From the NCBI RefSeq assembly GCF_029869925.1, contig NZ_CP118605.1, forward strand, positions 1,488,001-1,552,000: a stretch of 64,000 bases of DNA, given 5' to 3'. The DNA is from Microbulbifer bruguierae. Its GTDB lineage: Bacteria; Pseudomonadota; Gammaproteobacteria; Pseudomonadales; Cellvibrionaceae. Numbering within the stretch: the stretch's first letter is position 1; each line of letters begins with the position of its first letter. Made by a program: the position numbers and the translations under genes. The notes under the pieces were generated by a model. The model ran no database searches. It was not told the DNA's origin and worked only from the letters and a program-made list of their open reading frames with translations. Shown here piece after piece: positions 37,606-47,601 of the stretch.

Positions 37606-39125
37606 TGACCACTGCCCTCCACTTCACTGGCTGCCCTGCGCGCGAGGGCCTCCTCGGCCTGTTCGCGATCGCAGAAATGCAGTTTTTCACCGCCGATCAA
37701 TTGATAATCTTCATGGCCTTTTCCAGCGATCAGTACCGTGTCCCCGGCAGCGGCGTTGCCGATGGCAAAGCGGATGGCCTCGGCGCGGTCCACCTTCACT
37801 TCACAGCGACCACCATCAATGCCCGCCAGAATGTCATCGACAATGGCCTGCGGATCTTCACTGCGGGGATTGTCACTGGTTACCACCGCGACATCGGCGA
37901 GCTCTGTAGCGATACGCCCCATGGGCGCCCGCTTGCCAGTGTCGCGATCCCCCCCACATCCGAAGACGCACCAGAGTTTTCCGCGGCAATAAGGGCGTGC
38001 AGCTTCCAGCGCGGCGCGCAACGCGTCGGGAGTGTGGGCGTAATCCACCAGGACATTGACATCACTCGCATCCGCGGCCACCCGTTCCATACGACCCGGT
38101 ACCGGTTTGATGTCGGGAAACGCGGCGAGAATGTCCGCCAGCGGCATACCCGCGGCAGCAACCGCGGCAACTACCGCGAGGACATTGTGGATATTGAAGT
38201 CGCCAATCAGCGGCGCCTGCAGCTCACCTTCCCCCCAGGGCGTGATCAGCTGCAGGGAAAAACCGCTGTCCATTCGCTTCAGGTTACGCACCTGCAGGTC
38301 GCCAGACTGCATGCCATAGGTGATGACTTTCAGTCCACGCAGCTTGCAACGCTCTACCATCTGCGCGCCAAAGGGGTCGTCAATATTGATCACGCCGCGC
38401 TTCAGCTTCGGCAATCCGAACAGCTTTTCCTTGGCCGCGCCGTAGGCAGCCATGTTGCCGTGGTAATCCAGGTGGTCGCGGGTGAGATTGGTAAACACCG
38501 CCGTATCAAACACCAGCCCGTGTACCCGCCCCTGAGACAGGGAATGGGAGGACACTTCCATTGCTGCGGCGCGCGCGCCCTGCTGATAAAAATCCGCGTA
38601 GTCCGCCTGCAAACGCACCGGGTCCGGGGTAGTTAATCCAGTTTCCTGCAAGCTGGCGCTGCCATCTTTCCACACCCCATTGCCAATGGTGCCCATCACC
38701 GCGGCACAACCGAAATGCCGGGCCAGCAGTTGTGAAGCCAGATAAGCACAGGTGGACTTTCCATTGGTACCTGTCACCCCGACCAGATACATGGACTCCG
38801 ACGGATGGCCGTAAAAGCGCGCGGCAATTTCCCCCACCCGCGCGGCAAGTCCAGGTACGCTGACTACCGGCACACCGCTGCGCTGCTCAGCGCCGAGGGT
38901 TTCGCCGTCCGCGAGCACAACCGCGGCACCTTGGGCGATGGCGGCGTCGATATATTCACGCCCGTCCACCTGGGTACCACGCAGGGCCATAAACACATCG
39001 CCAGCTTTTACCTGGCGACTGTCCAGCGCGACGCCGGTGACTTGGATATCGGGGATACCCGCGTAGCCCGGCACCAGACTGGCCAAGGATGCTTTTCGGG
39101 TTTGTATTTCATTGCGCTGGGTCAT
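37602..39125 (-). CDS. murE: UDP-MurNAc-dipeptide--meso-diaminopimelate ligase MurE
   Basis: A 507-residue Mur ligase adding the third residue. The P-loop is GVTGTNGKSTCAYL and the carboxylated-lysine region follows. The motif TSDNPRSEDP contains the DNPR sequence specific for meso-DAP, so the cross-linking residue is DAP. It overlaps ftsI and murF by 4 nt each. Confidence 0.97.
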   Translation of the reverse strand: MTQRNEIQTRKASLASLVPGYAGIPDIQVTGVALDSRQVKAGDVFMALRGTQVDGREYIDAAIAQGAAVVLADGETLGAEQRSGVPVVSVPGLAARVGEIAARFYGHPSESMYLVGVTGTNGKSTCAYLASQLLARHFGCAAVMGTIGNGVWKDGSASLQETGLTTPDPVRLQADYADFYQQGARAAAMEVSSHSLSQGRVHGLVFDTAVFTNLTRDHLDYHGNMAAYGAAKEKLFGLPKLKRGVINIDDPFGAQMVERCKLRGLKVITYGMQSGDLQVRNLKRMDSGFSLQLITPWGEGELQAPLIGDFNIHNVLAVVAAVAAAGMPLADILAAFPDIKPVPGRMERVAADASDVNVLVDYAHTPDALRAALEAARPYCRGKLWCVFGCGGDRDTGKRAPMGRIATELADVAVVTSDNPRSEDPQAIVDDILAGIDGGRCEVKVDRAEAIRFAIGNAAAGDTVLIAGKGHEDYQLIGGEKLHFCDREQAEEALARRAASEVEGSGQ

Positions 39126-40882
39126 GACGTTGTACCTCTCTCGTCCAGCTGGGTTGCCAGCTGTTGCTCAGCAGGCGCAATTTGCTCGGGCGGCACCTGC
39201 AGCAGGCGCATGGCGCCGGTCATGACTTTTCCGAACACCGGCGCGGCCACTTCACCGCCGTAATATTTGGCATGACTGGGATCGTCGATCACCACCACAG
39301 CCGCCAGGCGCGGATCCTGCGCCGGCACAAAACCGGCAAACACCGAGCGGTAGCGGTTGTCGGCATAGCCGTCGCTACCCACCTTGTGCACGGTGCCGGT
39401 CTTGCCCGCCACCCGGTAACCTTCCACCCCCGCGAGCTTACCTGTACCACCGGGGCCAATTACGGTTTCCAGCATCGCGGTCACATCCCGCGCCAGACCA
39501 GCCTCAACCACACGCTCCGCATCCGCGCGGCTTTTTCCCTGGTCCAGAATCAGCGAAACCGGGCGTTTGAGCCCGGCGTTGGCGACCACACTGTATGCCT
39601 GTGCCAACTGCACGGCGTTCACTGTTAAACCGTAGCCGAAGGCAAAGTTGGCCAGCTCAATGGGGTGCCAGCGATCCCTTGTGGGCAGTATCCCCGGTGC
39701 CTCGCCGGGGAATCCGCTGCCAACCGCCTCTCCGAGCCCCAAACGGTAAAAAAGTTCACGCAATGCATCCGGCTCCAGATCCATCGCCACCTTGGTGATA
39801 CCCACCTGACTGGACTTGGTGATCACCTTGGTCAGGTCTATTTGCCCGTAGTCCACCGGATCCACCAGGGTCTTACCCGGCAACCGGATATACCCGGGAC
39901 TGGTATTAATGGGTGTGTGGGGCTGATAGCGCCCGGTCTCCAGCGCCGCCAGTGCAGTCAGCGGCTTGATTGTGGAACCGGGCTCGAACTGGTCGATCAG
40001 TGCGCGATTACGCATTGCCGCCGCTTTTACCCCTTCGCGGTTGTTGGGGTTGAACGAGGGCTGATTGGCCATCGCCAGTACTTCACCACTGTGGGTATCC
40101 AGGATCACCATAAAGCCGGACGCGGCACCGTTTTCCGCTACCGCCTTCTTGAGTTCACGGTAAGCGAGGTACTGCAGGCGCATATCAATAGTGAGCTGCA
40201 GGTCGCGACCCGGACGCGCCTCCTGCTTTACTGCCAGATCCTGAACCGTGCGCCCCTTCAGATCCTTCACCACCTGGCGTTTGCCTGATTCCCCGGCAAG
40301 GGATTGCTCGTAGGCGAGCTCCAGCCCTTCCTGACCGCGGTCGTCAATATTAGTAAAGCCCAGCAACTGGGCGGTGACTTCGCCGGCCGGGTAAAAACGG
40401 CGGTATTCTTTTTTGCTGTACACGCCAGCCAGATCCAGACTCAGAACCTTGCGCGCCGCTTCCGGTGTCATGTGACGCTGCAGGTACATAAAGCCCTTGT
40501 TGCGGTACTTTTCCAGGCGTTTGGCGAGACGGGCAGGCGCGGTGCCGAGCGCAGCCGCCAGCGCGCGCAACTCCTCTGCGCTGGCCTCTTTGAGTAGCTG
40601 GGGATTGGCCCAGATGGTCTGTACCGGCGTACTCACCGCCAACAACTCTCCATTGCGGTCGACGATGGACCCCCGATAGGCGGCAATTTCCTCGGTACGA
40701 ATGGTACGGGCACGCCCCTGATCCTGCAGGAAGCGATAGCCTTTATCCTGCTCAGGCAGCACCTGCAGCCCGGCCAGATGGACCACCAGCGCCACGGCGA
40801 GCAGACACAGCAAACCGGCCACCAGCGCAAAGCGCCAGCGGGCAATTCCCGGCTGTTGTTGCTGTTTTTTCACTGCACCCAT
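39122..40882 (-). CDS. ftsI: Septal transpeptidase FtsI (PBP3)
   Basis: A 586-residue class B penicillin-binding protein. A membrane helix lies near 15-40, followed by the pedestal domain and the transpeptidase domain. The active-site serine is in GSTIKPLTA (SxxK) and the KTG motif in VAGKTGTVHK. The second motif reads SSQVG where E. coli and Pseudomonas have SSN, a Gln at a normally invariant Asn. It has its usual partners FtsL upstream and FtsW downstream. Confidence 0.96.
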   Translation of the reverse strand: MGAVKKQQQQPGIARWRFALVAGLLCLLAVALVVHLAGLQVLPEQDKGYRFLQDQGRARTIRTEEIAAYRGSIVDRNGELLAVSTPVQTIWANPQLLKEASAEELRALAAALGTAPARLAKRLEKYRNKGFMYLQRHMTPEAARKVLSLDLAGVYSKKEYRRFYPAGEVTAQLLGFTNIDDRGQEGLELAYEQSLAGESGKRQVVKDLKGRTVQDLAVKQEARPGRDLQLTIDMRLQYLAYRELKKAVAENGAASGFMVILDTHSGEVLAMANQPSFNPNNREGVKAAAMRNRALIDQFEPGSTIKPLTALAALETGRYQPHTPINTSPGYIRLPGKTLVDPVDYGQIDLTKVITKSSQVGITKVAMDLEPDALRELFYRLGLGEAVGSGFPGEAPGILPTRDRWHPIELANFAFGYGLTVNAVQLAQAYSVVANAGLKRPVSLILDQGKSRADAERVVEAGLARDVTAMLETVIGPGGTGKLAGVEGYRVAGKTGTVHKVGSDGYADNRYRSVFAGFVPAQDPRLAAVVVIDDPSHAKYYGGEVAAPVFGKVMTGAMRLLQVPPEQIAPAEQQLATQLDERGTTS

Positions 40883-40976
40883 GACGGAGCTGTCCCCAGC
40901 GCGATCCCGCGCTTTACCTTGTTATCCGAATGCCCTTGCCTGGCACCCTACCCAATGTCCGATTGATACTGCCGTC

Positions 40977-41249
40977 CTAGCGGCCCGGCACCAGTACGCG
41001 CTCTGCCGGTGTCGGCGCCCGCATCTTCAATTTATCTTTTGCCACCTGCTCGATACGGCTATAGGCAGACCAGGCGCCGCGCTCCAGCAATAACCGCTCC
41101 TGCTCATAGCGCAACTCATCTCGGTGTCGCTGAGCCTGCTCGAGCTGGGCGGTGAGTTCGCGGCTCTGCTGGGTGGTATGCACAACACCCAATGCCGACA
41201 CCATCAACAGCGACCAGACAACGAGCAACAATCCTTTATTTCCGCTCAT
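40977..41249 (-). CDS. ftsL: Cell division protein FtsL
   Basis: A 90-residue bitopic protein. The membrane helix at about 5-24 (LLLVVWSLLMVSALGVV) is followed by a leucine-zipper coiled-coil (REL..QLEQAQRHRDELRYEQERLLLE), typical of FtsL. It lies 12 nt after rsmH. A 94-nt gap without other features separates it from ftsI. Confidence 0.92.
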   Translation of the reverse strand: MSGNKGLLLVVWSLLMVSALGVVHTTQQSRELTAQLEQAQRHRDELRYEQERLLLERGAWSAYSRIEQVAKDKLKMRAPTPAERVLVPGR

Positions 41250-41261
41250 CCGCTCATCCGC

Positions 41262-42185
41262 TCACAGCCTTTCCGCAACGCGCATCACTGCGCTGCGCGA
41301 ACGCACGTTTTCTCCAATCTCCTGCGCCTCAGCCTTGACCGCCTTCCCCACTGAACGCAGTGTGCGGTGAATCTGGCTGTCCATCACTGGCAAGCCGCGG
41401 GGCAGCTGAGGCCCTTTCTCCTGCTCGCGGATAAACCGCTTAACCATGCGATCTTCCAGCGAGTGGAAGCTGATGACCACCAGACGCCCCCCGGGCTTCA
41501 GCAGTGCTAGCGACTTTTCCAGCGCTTGTCGCAGATCCTCAAGCTCGCCATTTACATGGATGCGGATGGCCTGAAACACTCGGGTTGCCGGATGCTTGCC
41601 CTTCTCCCACGCGGGATTGGCCGCCTTGACCACCTCCGCCAGATCCAGAGTGCGCTCGAAAGGCTTTTCCTGCCGCCGGCGCACAATGGCTCCGGCCATG
41701 CGGCGGGCAAACCGCTCTTCGCCGTACTCTTTGAACACCCGCGCCAGTTCACTTTCGGATTCACTGTTCACCCACTCCGCCGCACTGATACCTCGGCTGG
41801 TATCCATACGCATATCCAGCGGACCGTCCTGCATAAAACTGAACCCCCGCTCCGGCTGATCCAGCTGCGGCGAGGAGACCCCCAGGTCCAGCAGAATGCC
41901 GGTCACCTGGCCGGCCACCTTAGCCGCGGCCTGGTCTATGTCGGCAAAAGAACCGTGCCATATCTCAAAACGCGACTCACCGGCAAAGCGACTATTGGCG
42001 TACTCAATGGCCTGTGGATCCTTATCCACCGCCAGCAGTCGGCCCGATGCACCCAGCCGTTCCAACACCTGAGCGCTGTGGCCGCCGCGGCCGAACGTGC
42101 CATCGATATAAAAGCCGTCCGGATCCACCACCAGGGCATCCACAGCCTCGCGTAACAACACACTGCGATGCAGATCTTGGGACAC
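41262..42185 (-). CDS. rsmH: 16S rRNA (cytosine1402-N4)-methyltransferase RsmH
   Basis: A 307-residue SAM enzyme (MraW). It starts [32 protein letters not shown] split over the SAM site, with [20 protein letters not shown] and [18 protein letters not shown]. RsmI, whose gene is also in the window, modifies the same nucleotide at the ribose. Confidence 0.97.
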   Translation of the reverse strand: MSQDLHRSVLLREAVDALVVDPDGFYIDGTFGRGGHSAQVLERLGASGRLLAVDKDPQAIEYANSRFAGESRFEIWHGSFADIDQAAAKVAGQVTGILLDLGVSSPQLDQPERGFSFMQDGPLDMRMDTSRGISAAEWVNSESESELARVFKEYGEERFARRMAGAIVRRRQEKPFERTLDLAEVVKAANPAWEKGKHPATRVFQAIRIHVNGELEDLRQALEKSLALLKPGGRLVVISFHSLEDRMVKRFIREQEKGPQLPRGLPVMDSQIHRTLRSVGKAVKAEAQEIGENVRSRSAVMRVAERL

Positions 42186-42213
42186 CCTTTTACTCCTGCG
42201 TTATCGATTACAT

Positions 42214-42657
42214 TTACAGAGAGAGAGAGACCATTTCTTCAGGCATCTCGTCCTCGCCCTCACTGTCGTCCAGCCAGTTCATCCAGCGTTCTTCGCTCCA
42301 GAGCTCCAGCTTCTTGCCCTGGCCGACCAGCATCAACTTCTTCTCAAGCCCCGCGTACTCTCGCAGGGTCGGGGGAATCAGCACCCGTCCATTGGCATCT
42401 ACCTGCAGTTCACAGGCGTACCCAATCAACAGACGCTGCGCTCTCCGGGCCACCCGGTTAAAGCTCGGCAATGCTTCAATTTTAGGAAGAATTTCACGCC
42501 ATTGGGCTTCTGGATAAACAAGTAGGCAGCGCTCTTCCGTGTGAGCAGTCACTACCAGGCGCCCATCGCAATCTTCCAGCAGCGAGTCCCTGACCCGCGC
42601 TGGAATGGCCAGACGCCCTTTGGCGTCCATATTGATTGCGTGACTACCCAGATACAT
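42214..42657 (-). CDS. mraZ: Transcriptional repressor MraZ
   Basis: A 147-residue AbrB-like protein with two swapped-hairpin repeats: [17 protein letters not shown] and [18 protein letters not shown]. MraZ binds direct repeats upstream of its own gene and represses the dcw cluster. An array of such repeats overlaps the promoter just upstream. It is first in the cluster. Confidence 0.97.
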   Translation of the reverse strand: MYLGSHAINMDAKGRLAIPARVRDSLLEDCDGRLVVTAHTEERCLLVYPEAQWREILPKIEALPSFNRVARRAQRLLIGYACELQVDANGRVLIPPTLREYAGLEKKLMLVGQGKKLELWSEERWMNWLDDSEGEDEMPEEMVSLSL

Positions 42658-42724
42658 GGATGTGTTTCTGTGGCCCGTGTTGGCGTTGTTCTGTTTTCAG
42701 GAAGGTGAAAATCTGCGCTTTTTG

Positions 42725-42799
42725 CCACTCATGTGCGTGATCAACCACTCACAACCACATTTGACCCACTACATCCCACAAATTTCCACTTTTCTCCAC
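42725..42799 (-). promoter_or_regulatory. Multi-repeat MraZ operator
   Basis: On the minus strand GTGG occurs with its plus-strand copies starting at 42745, 42755, 42766, 42776, 42786 and 42796, that is, every 10-11 bp. A seventh copy lies at 42725. MraZ recognises T/GGGG-type repeats with 10-bp periodicity; E. coli has three. The array begins at the predicted transcription start and runs into the leader. Confidence 0.85.
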
Positions 42800-42806
42800 C
42801 TGCGAC

Positions 42807-42834
42807 ACTATAAATCTGACCCGGGTAAAGTCAA
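42807..42834 (-). promoter_or_regulatory. Pmra promoter of the dcw cluster
   Basis: Minus strand: -35 TTGACT (42829-42834), 16-nt spacer, -10 TATAGT (42807-42812). The predicted start, near 42800, falls at the first MraZ repeat. Confidence 0.8.
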
Positions 42835-43227
42835 GGAAATCCACAGCATCCAAAGAGAAAAAACCCAGTAAATTCGCGGGCTACAGGCGAAGTGTTCACA
42901 TCTTGAGCGACAAGGCGGGCGAGCAAACGCACAGCAAAGCAAGCACTTACTCTGTCATGCTGACAAGTTACTTTAAGTTTGTGCGGAAGCTCGCTGACAG
43001 GGAAAGGAAAGCGCCAATGTGAGTACCCGCTTACATGAATTACAAATAAGCACCAAACTCGCGGACGCGAAGTAGGCCGACAACACGCACCGGGATTCCG
43101 GCAGAAGAACAGCCGTCAGCATTCAACTTAGAACCTGAAGGCATATAAAAATCAGCTTTTATTATTTTTAATGGCTATCAACTCACTGTAGCTTTACAAC
43201 ACCCACAAGATCAGCAGGAATCCAGCC
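42835..43227. other. Gene-free divergent region mraZ / cysH-like
   Basis: About 390 nt. It must contain the promoter of the plus-strand cysH-like gene, but I cannot pick one with confidence; the AT-rich tract near 43150-43180 is the likeliest place. No RNA gene or terminator recognised. Confidence 0.45.
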
Positions 43228-43905
43228 ATGGGCTTTTCAGCAGGACTGAGCAAGCAGAACGCGACCACCCGCACCTTCCATCACGGTGCCGACCTGGACG
43301 CGCTCAACCAGCGTTTCAAGGAAAGCAAGCCCAGTGAAATCATGCAGTTCACCATCGAACATGCGGAAAATCCTGTGGTGTTCACCAACTTCCGCCCCCT
43401 GGCGATCGCTTTTCTGCATCTGGTAACACGGGCCAAACCCGACATACCCGTAATCTGGGTAGATCACGGCTATAACACCCCGGAAACCTATCGCCATATT
43501 GAGAAGGTCATCAAGCTGCTGGAGCTGAACCTGCACACTTTCTCGCCGAAGATGTCTGCCGCCCACTTCAACGCGGTATACGGCGGCATTCCGCCGCTGG
43601 ACACGCCGGAGCACGACTTCTTCTCGCGCACGGTAAAGCTGGAGCCGTTCAATCGCGCCATGCAGGAACTCAAGCCCGATGTATGGCTGAATGGCATCCG
43701 CCACGACCAGAACGCCCACCGCCAGGGACTCGACATTTTTACCAAGGGCAACCACGGCACCATTCGCGTAGCACCCATGTTCCACCTCAAGGAAATTGAT
43801 GTGGAAGAGTACGTGTACGAGAACGACCTGCCGGATAACGATGTGTACTTCGACCCCACCAAGGGTGAGGAGCATCGGGAATGTGGACTGCTGCTGCAGA
43901 AGTAA
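43228..43905 (+). CDS. cysH: Divergent phosphoadenylyl-sulfate reductase-like protein (CysH family)
   Basis: A 225-residue protein of the PAPS reductase family (reduction of PAPS to sulfite with thioredoxin). It aligns over IPVIWVDHGYNTPETYRHIEKV, KLEPFNRAMQEL and VWLNGIRHDQNAHRQGL, and retains the catalytic-cysteine motif as ECGLL rather than ECGLH. The nucleotide loop SFGxQ is changed (FTNFRPLAIAFLHLV) and the segment before the ECG motif is shortened. It lacks the extra cysteine pairs of APS reductases. With the ATP sulfurylase gene at 61 kb it fits sulfate assimilation, but the changes leave activity open. Confidence 0.8.
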   Translation: MGFSAGLSKQNATTRTFHHGADLDALNQRFKESKPSEIMQFTIEHAENPVVFTNFRPLAIAFLHLVTRAKPDIPVIWVDHGYNTPETYRHIEKVIKLLELNLHTFSPKMSAAHFNAVYGGIPPLDTPEHDFFSRTVKLEPFNRAMQELKPDVWLNGIRHDQNAHRQGLDIFTKGNHGTIRVAPMFHLKEIDVEEYVYENDLPDNDVYFDPTKGEEHRECGLLLQK

Positions 43906-43930
43906 GCTGCGGAATCAGGAGGGAATCAAC

Positions 43931-43950
43931 CGGCGGCGCAAGCGCCGCGG
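43931..43950. repeat. GC hairpin between cysH-like gene and rnpB
   Basis: GCGGCG and CGCCGC arms around CAAG at 43933-43948. It lies at the 3' end of both convergent transcripts but without a T-tract. Confidence 0.5.
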
Positions 43951-43955
43951 TCGAA

Positions 43956-44335
<380 letters not shown>

Positions 44336-44386
44336 GAAGGTTAATGACCACTGACGGCAGATGCAAGCACGACGTCGCACCCACAG

Positions 44387-45229
44387 CTACTTTTGTTCCA
44401 GCGACCAGTTGTACAGCAGTTTCTTGTTTACCCCGGTAATTTCTGCCGCGATCGCTGCCGCGCGCTTGGGCGGCAACTCCGCCAACAGCAACTTCATCAC
44501 CCGCTCGGATTCCGCATCCAGCTCCGCAGACTTAACCTCTTCAGCACCCCTTACCAGCAACACAATCTCCCCCCGTTGCTGATTACTGTCCGCCCGCACC
44601 CACTCCACCATATCAGCCAGAGGCAGCAGATGAATCGTTTCAAATGCCTTGCTAAGCTCCCGCGCAATCACCACCTCGCGGGTGTCACCAAAGCACTGGC
44701 GCATCGCTTCCAGCGTGTCCAGTACCCGATGTGGCGCCTCGTAGAACACCATGGTGCGGGTTTCTCGCGAAAGCGCCTGCAGGGCCTTTTCCCGAGCCAG
44801 CGGCTTGGCGGGCAGAAAACCTTCGAAGGTGAAGCGGTCACTGGGTAGGCCTGCTGCGGACAGGGCGGCGACAAAGGCACAGGGCCCGGGGATGGGGACC
44901 ACGGTAAAACCGCGTGCGCGGGCCTCCCGCACCAGGCGGTAGCCGGGGTCGGAAATCAGCGGAGTACCGGCATCCGAGATAAGCGCCACCGTCTGTCCCT
45001 GCGACAGGCGCTCGAGAATCTTGTCCGTGCGCTGGTCGTCCGAGTGGTCATGGTAGGCCACAAGGGGTGTATCGATGGAAAAATGGGAAAAAAGTCTCTG
45101 ACTGTGACGAGTGTCTTCCGCCGCCACGAGATCCGCGCATTGTAGAACTTCGACGGCTCGCGGTACCATATCCGCCAAATTGCCAATGGGCGTCGCGACG
45201 ATATAAAGCACTGCTTTATCCAGCCCCAT
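44387..45229 (-). CDS. rsmI: 16S rRNA (cytidine1402-2'-O)-methyltransferase RsmI
   Basis: A 280-residue tetrapyrrole-methylase-fold enzyme. It begins LYIVATPIGNLADMVPRAVEVL and contains ALISDAGTPLISDPGYRLV and FEGFLPAKPLAREKAL. It is divergent from lpoA, with only 35 bp between the two start codons. Confidence 0.96.
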   Translation of the reverse strand: MGLDKAVLYIVATPIGNLADMVPRAVEVLQCADLVAAEDTRHSQRLFSHFSIDTPLVAYHDHSDDQRTDKILERLSQGQTVALISDAGTPLISDPGYRLVREARARGFTVVPIPGPCAFVAALSAAGLPSDRFTFEGFLPAKPLAREKALQALSRETRTMVFYEAPHRVLDTLEAMRQCFGDTREVVIARELSKAFETIHLLPLADMVEWVRADSNQQRGEIVLLVRGAEEVKSAELDAESERVMKLLLAELPPKRAAAIAAEITGVNKKLLYNWSLEQK

Positions 45230-45264
45230 AGTTCACTCCAGAATAAGTTTTGTGGGAGAAGAAT

Positions 45265-47172
45265 ATGTCCGCCCTGTACCGGCGCATCCCCTTCGTTATC
45301 AGCAGCCTGGCTGCGGGCACCCTGGCCCTGACCCTGGCCGGTTGCCAGACGCCGGCAACTCAGCCCGGCAGCCTGCTTCCGTCCGACGCCAGCAATCCGG
45401 CCACCGCCGATCGCCAGAGCGCCATCCGTCTGCTCAACAGTGCTCAACAGCTGTCCTCCCCGGAAAAAGACCGGGCGCAACTGCAGGCGGCCGCCATTCT
45501 ATACACTCTTGGCGATAACGCGACGGCCAGACAAGCCGCAAGCACCATCGACAGCCAGCAGCTGACGGACGCGGAATACGCTCGCTACGCCCAGGTATAT
45601 GGCAGCGCCCTCGCCGCCGACGACGATTTCTTTGCCGCCCTTGATCTGGTCAGCGCGCCGCGCCTGGAGCAGGCCTGGTATCAGGTTCCCGCGGAAACCG
45701 TGCTGCCCCTGCGCAACCTGCGTGCAGACCTGTGGAGCCTGATGGGGGATATCGACAGCGGCATCGCCGAACGCCAGCGCATCGCCGCCCTGCCCCTCAG
45801 CGATGCGGAAACCTACACCAATAACGATGGCCTGTGGCAGCTGCTAACTCAACTGCCATCCAAAGAGCTGCGCCTGCGGGCTGAGGAAAACCTGAATTCG
45901 CAGATGCGCGCCTGGTACCAGCTGGCTCTGCTGGGGCGCGACACCCAGACGGACATCAGCACCCAGCTCACCGCCCTCAGCCGCTGGCGCCAGCAGTGGC
46001 CCCGTCACACGGCAGTTTCGCACCCGCCCCAGGCACTGCAACTACTGGAGCAACTGGCGAGCCAGCGGGCACAGAATGTGGCCCTCCTGCTGCCATTGTC
46101 CGGCCCACTGGGTTCAGCGGGACGCGCCATTCGCGATGGGTTTATGGCCGCGTACTACAGCGCACTGGATGCCGGCGCACCGACACCGCAAATCCAGGTC
46201 TACGACACCGGCAGCAGCCAGCCGTTCGAGGCGCTCTACCAGACCGCCATCGACAATGGCGCCCAGGCTGTCGTCGGCCCGCTGGACAAAAGCAAGGTGG
46301 CCAATCTGCTGGCAACGGAAAAACTGCCAGTGCCCACTCTCGCCCTGAACTACGGCGACGAAGGCCGCCTCACCGACGACCTGGTCCAGTTCGGCCTCGC
46401 GATCGAAGATGAAGCCCGCCAGGTGGCCAGCCAGGCCTACCGCCAGGGCCATCGCCAGGCGATGATTCTGGCTCCGGAATCCAGCTGGGGGCAGCGCGGC
46501 CTGGAGGCCTTCACTGAAGAGTGGAACCGCCTCGGTGGCAGCGTGAGCATCAGTCGCAACTATCGCGATTCCAGCAACTTTTCCCAGTTGATCAGCGACG
46601 TATTGTTGATACAGGAAAGTAAAAACCGGGAGCGCGAGTTGCGCGGCAAACTCGCGGCACCGCTGAAGTTCACTCCGCGCCGACGGGGCGACGTGGATAT
46701 GCTGTTTGTACTCGCGCAGCCCCAACAGGCGCGCCAGATCAAACCCATGCTGTCCTACTTCTACGCGGGCGAACTGCCGGTGTATTCCACATCGCAGATT
46801 TTCGCCGGCACGATCGATCGCCAGCGGGACCGAGATATCAACGGCGTACGCTTTACCGCACTGCCCTGGCTGTTTGAGGATGACAACCAGACCAAGCGCA
46901 ACATCATCAAGCAAGCCGCTCCGGCGCCGGCGTTTGCGCGCCTGTATGCACTGGGTGCCGATGCCTTCCGCCTCTACCCACGTCTGCCAATCCTGCGCCA
47001 ATTCCCGGAGCAGCAGGTCTATGGTCTCACCGGCGCACTCCGCCTGACTGCCGACGGACGCATTGTGCGCGAGCAGATCTGGGCGAAAATCGACGATGGT
47101 GCCCCAGTGCCAATCACTACGACGGAGCCCAGCCTGCCGCAGGCGGCAAACACCAGCGCTCGGGTCGAATAA
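45265..47172 (+). CDS. lpoA: Penicillin-binding protein activator LpoA
   Basis: A 635-residue outer-membrane lipoprotein that activates PBP1A. The lipobox is LTLAGC after a hydrophobic stretch. An N-terminal TPR-like helical domain (about 50-260) is followed by a periplasmic-binding-protein-like domain from NVALLLPLSGPLGSAGRAIRDG. The ATG at 45265 has a GGGAGAAG site; a TTG five codons upstream is less likely. First gene of lpoA-yraN-diaA-dolP. Confidence 0.95.
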   Translation: MSALYRRIPFVISSLAAGTLALTLAGCQTPATQPGSLLPSDASNPATADRQSAIRLLNSAQQLSSPEKDRAQLQAAAILYTLGDNATARQAASTIDSQQLTDAEYARYAQVYGSALAADDDFFAALDLVSAPRLEQAWYQVPAETVLPLRNLRADLWSLMGDIDSGIAERQRIAALPLSDAETYTNNDGLWQLLTQLPSKELRLRAEENLNSQMRAWYQLALLGRDTQTDISTQLTALSRWRQQWPRHTAVSHPPQALQLLEQLASQRAQNVALLLPLSGPLGSAGRAIRDGFMAAYYSALDAGAPTPQIQVYDTGSSQPFEALYQTAIDNGAQAVVGPLDKSKVANLLATEKLPVPTLALNYGDEGRLTDDLVQFGLAIEDEARQVASQAYRQGHRQAMILAPESSWGQRGLEAFTEEWNRLGGSVSISRNYRDSSNFSQLISDVLLIQESKNRERELRGKLAAPLKFTPRRRGDVDMLFVLAQPQQARQIKPMLSYFYAGELPVYSTSQIFAGTIDRQRDRDINGVRFTALPWLFEDDNQTKRNIIKQAAPAPAFARLYALGADAFRLYPRLPILRQFPEQQVYGLTGALRLTADGRIVREQIWAKIDDGAPVPITTTEPSLPQAANTSARVE

Positions 47173-47208
47173 CCGGCAAAAACAATACATCCATCGAAAA
47201 GGATCTTC

Positions 47209-47568
47209 ATGGATACCACAGCGATTGGCACAAAAATGGAAGGCCTGGCAGAGCAACACCTGATTGCCGCCGGGCTGCGAATTGTCGAGCGAAATTTTCG
47301 CGGTCGCTTCGGGGAACTCGACCTGATCGCCCGCGACGGTAACACCCTGGTGTTTGTTGAGGTACGCTACCGGCGCAATCGCATGTTTGGCGGCGCGGTA
47401 GCCTCGGTGGACTTTCGCAAACAACGCAAGCTGATTGCCACTGCCAACGGCTACCTGCAATATCGCAGGCTCGACTGTCCCTGCCGATTTGACGTGATCA
47501 GCATTGAGCTGGGCGGCCGTGCGGAAGACCTGAAAATAGACTGGATTCAAAATGCCTTCGGGCAATAG
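47209..47568 (+). CDS. yraN: UPF0102 family protein YraN
   Basis: A 119-residue endonuclease-fold protein of uncertain function. It shows GLAEQHLIAAGLRIVERNFR, GELDLIARDGNTLVFVEVRYR and the family pattern E..D..F..V (GELDLI, VEVR), characteristic of UPF0102. It is 36 nt after lpoA and 33 nt before diaA. Confidence 0.93.
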   Translation: MDTTAIGTKMEGLAEQHLIAAGLRIVERNFRGRFGELDLIARDGNTLVFVEVRYRRNRMFGGAVASVDFRKQRKLIATANGYLQYRRLDCPCRFDVISIELGGRAEDLKIDWIQNAFGQ

Positions 47569-47601
47569 GCTCACCCGGTGGCCGCAACCTGAGGCCCTAG
47601 A

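Noticed and set aside
46114..47574. A 486-residue minus-strand frame over lpoA and yraN
   Set aside because: Antisense to two conserved genes; composition looks like a reversed coding strand.
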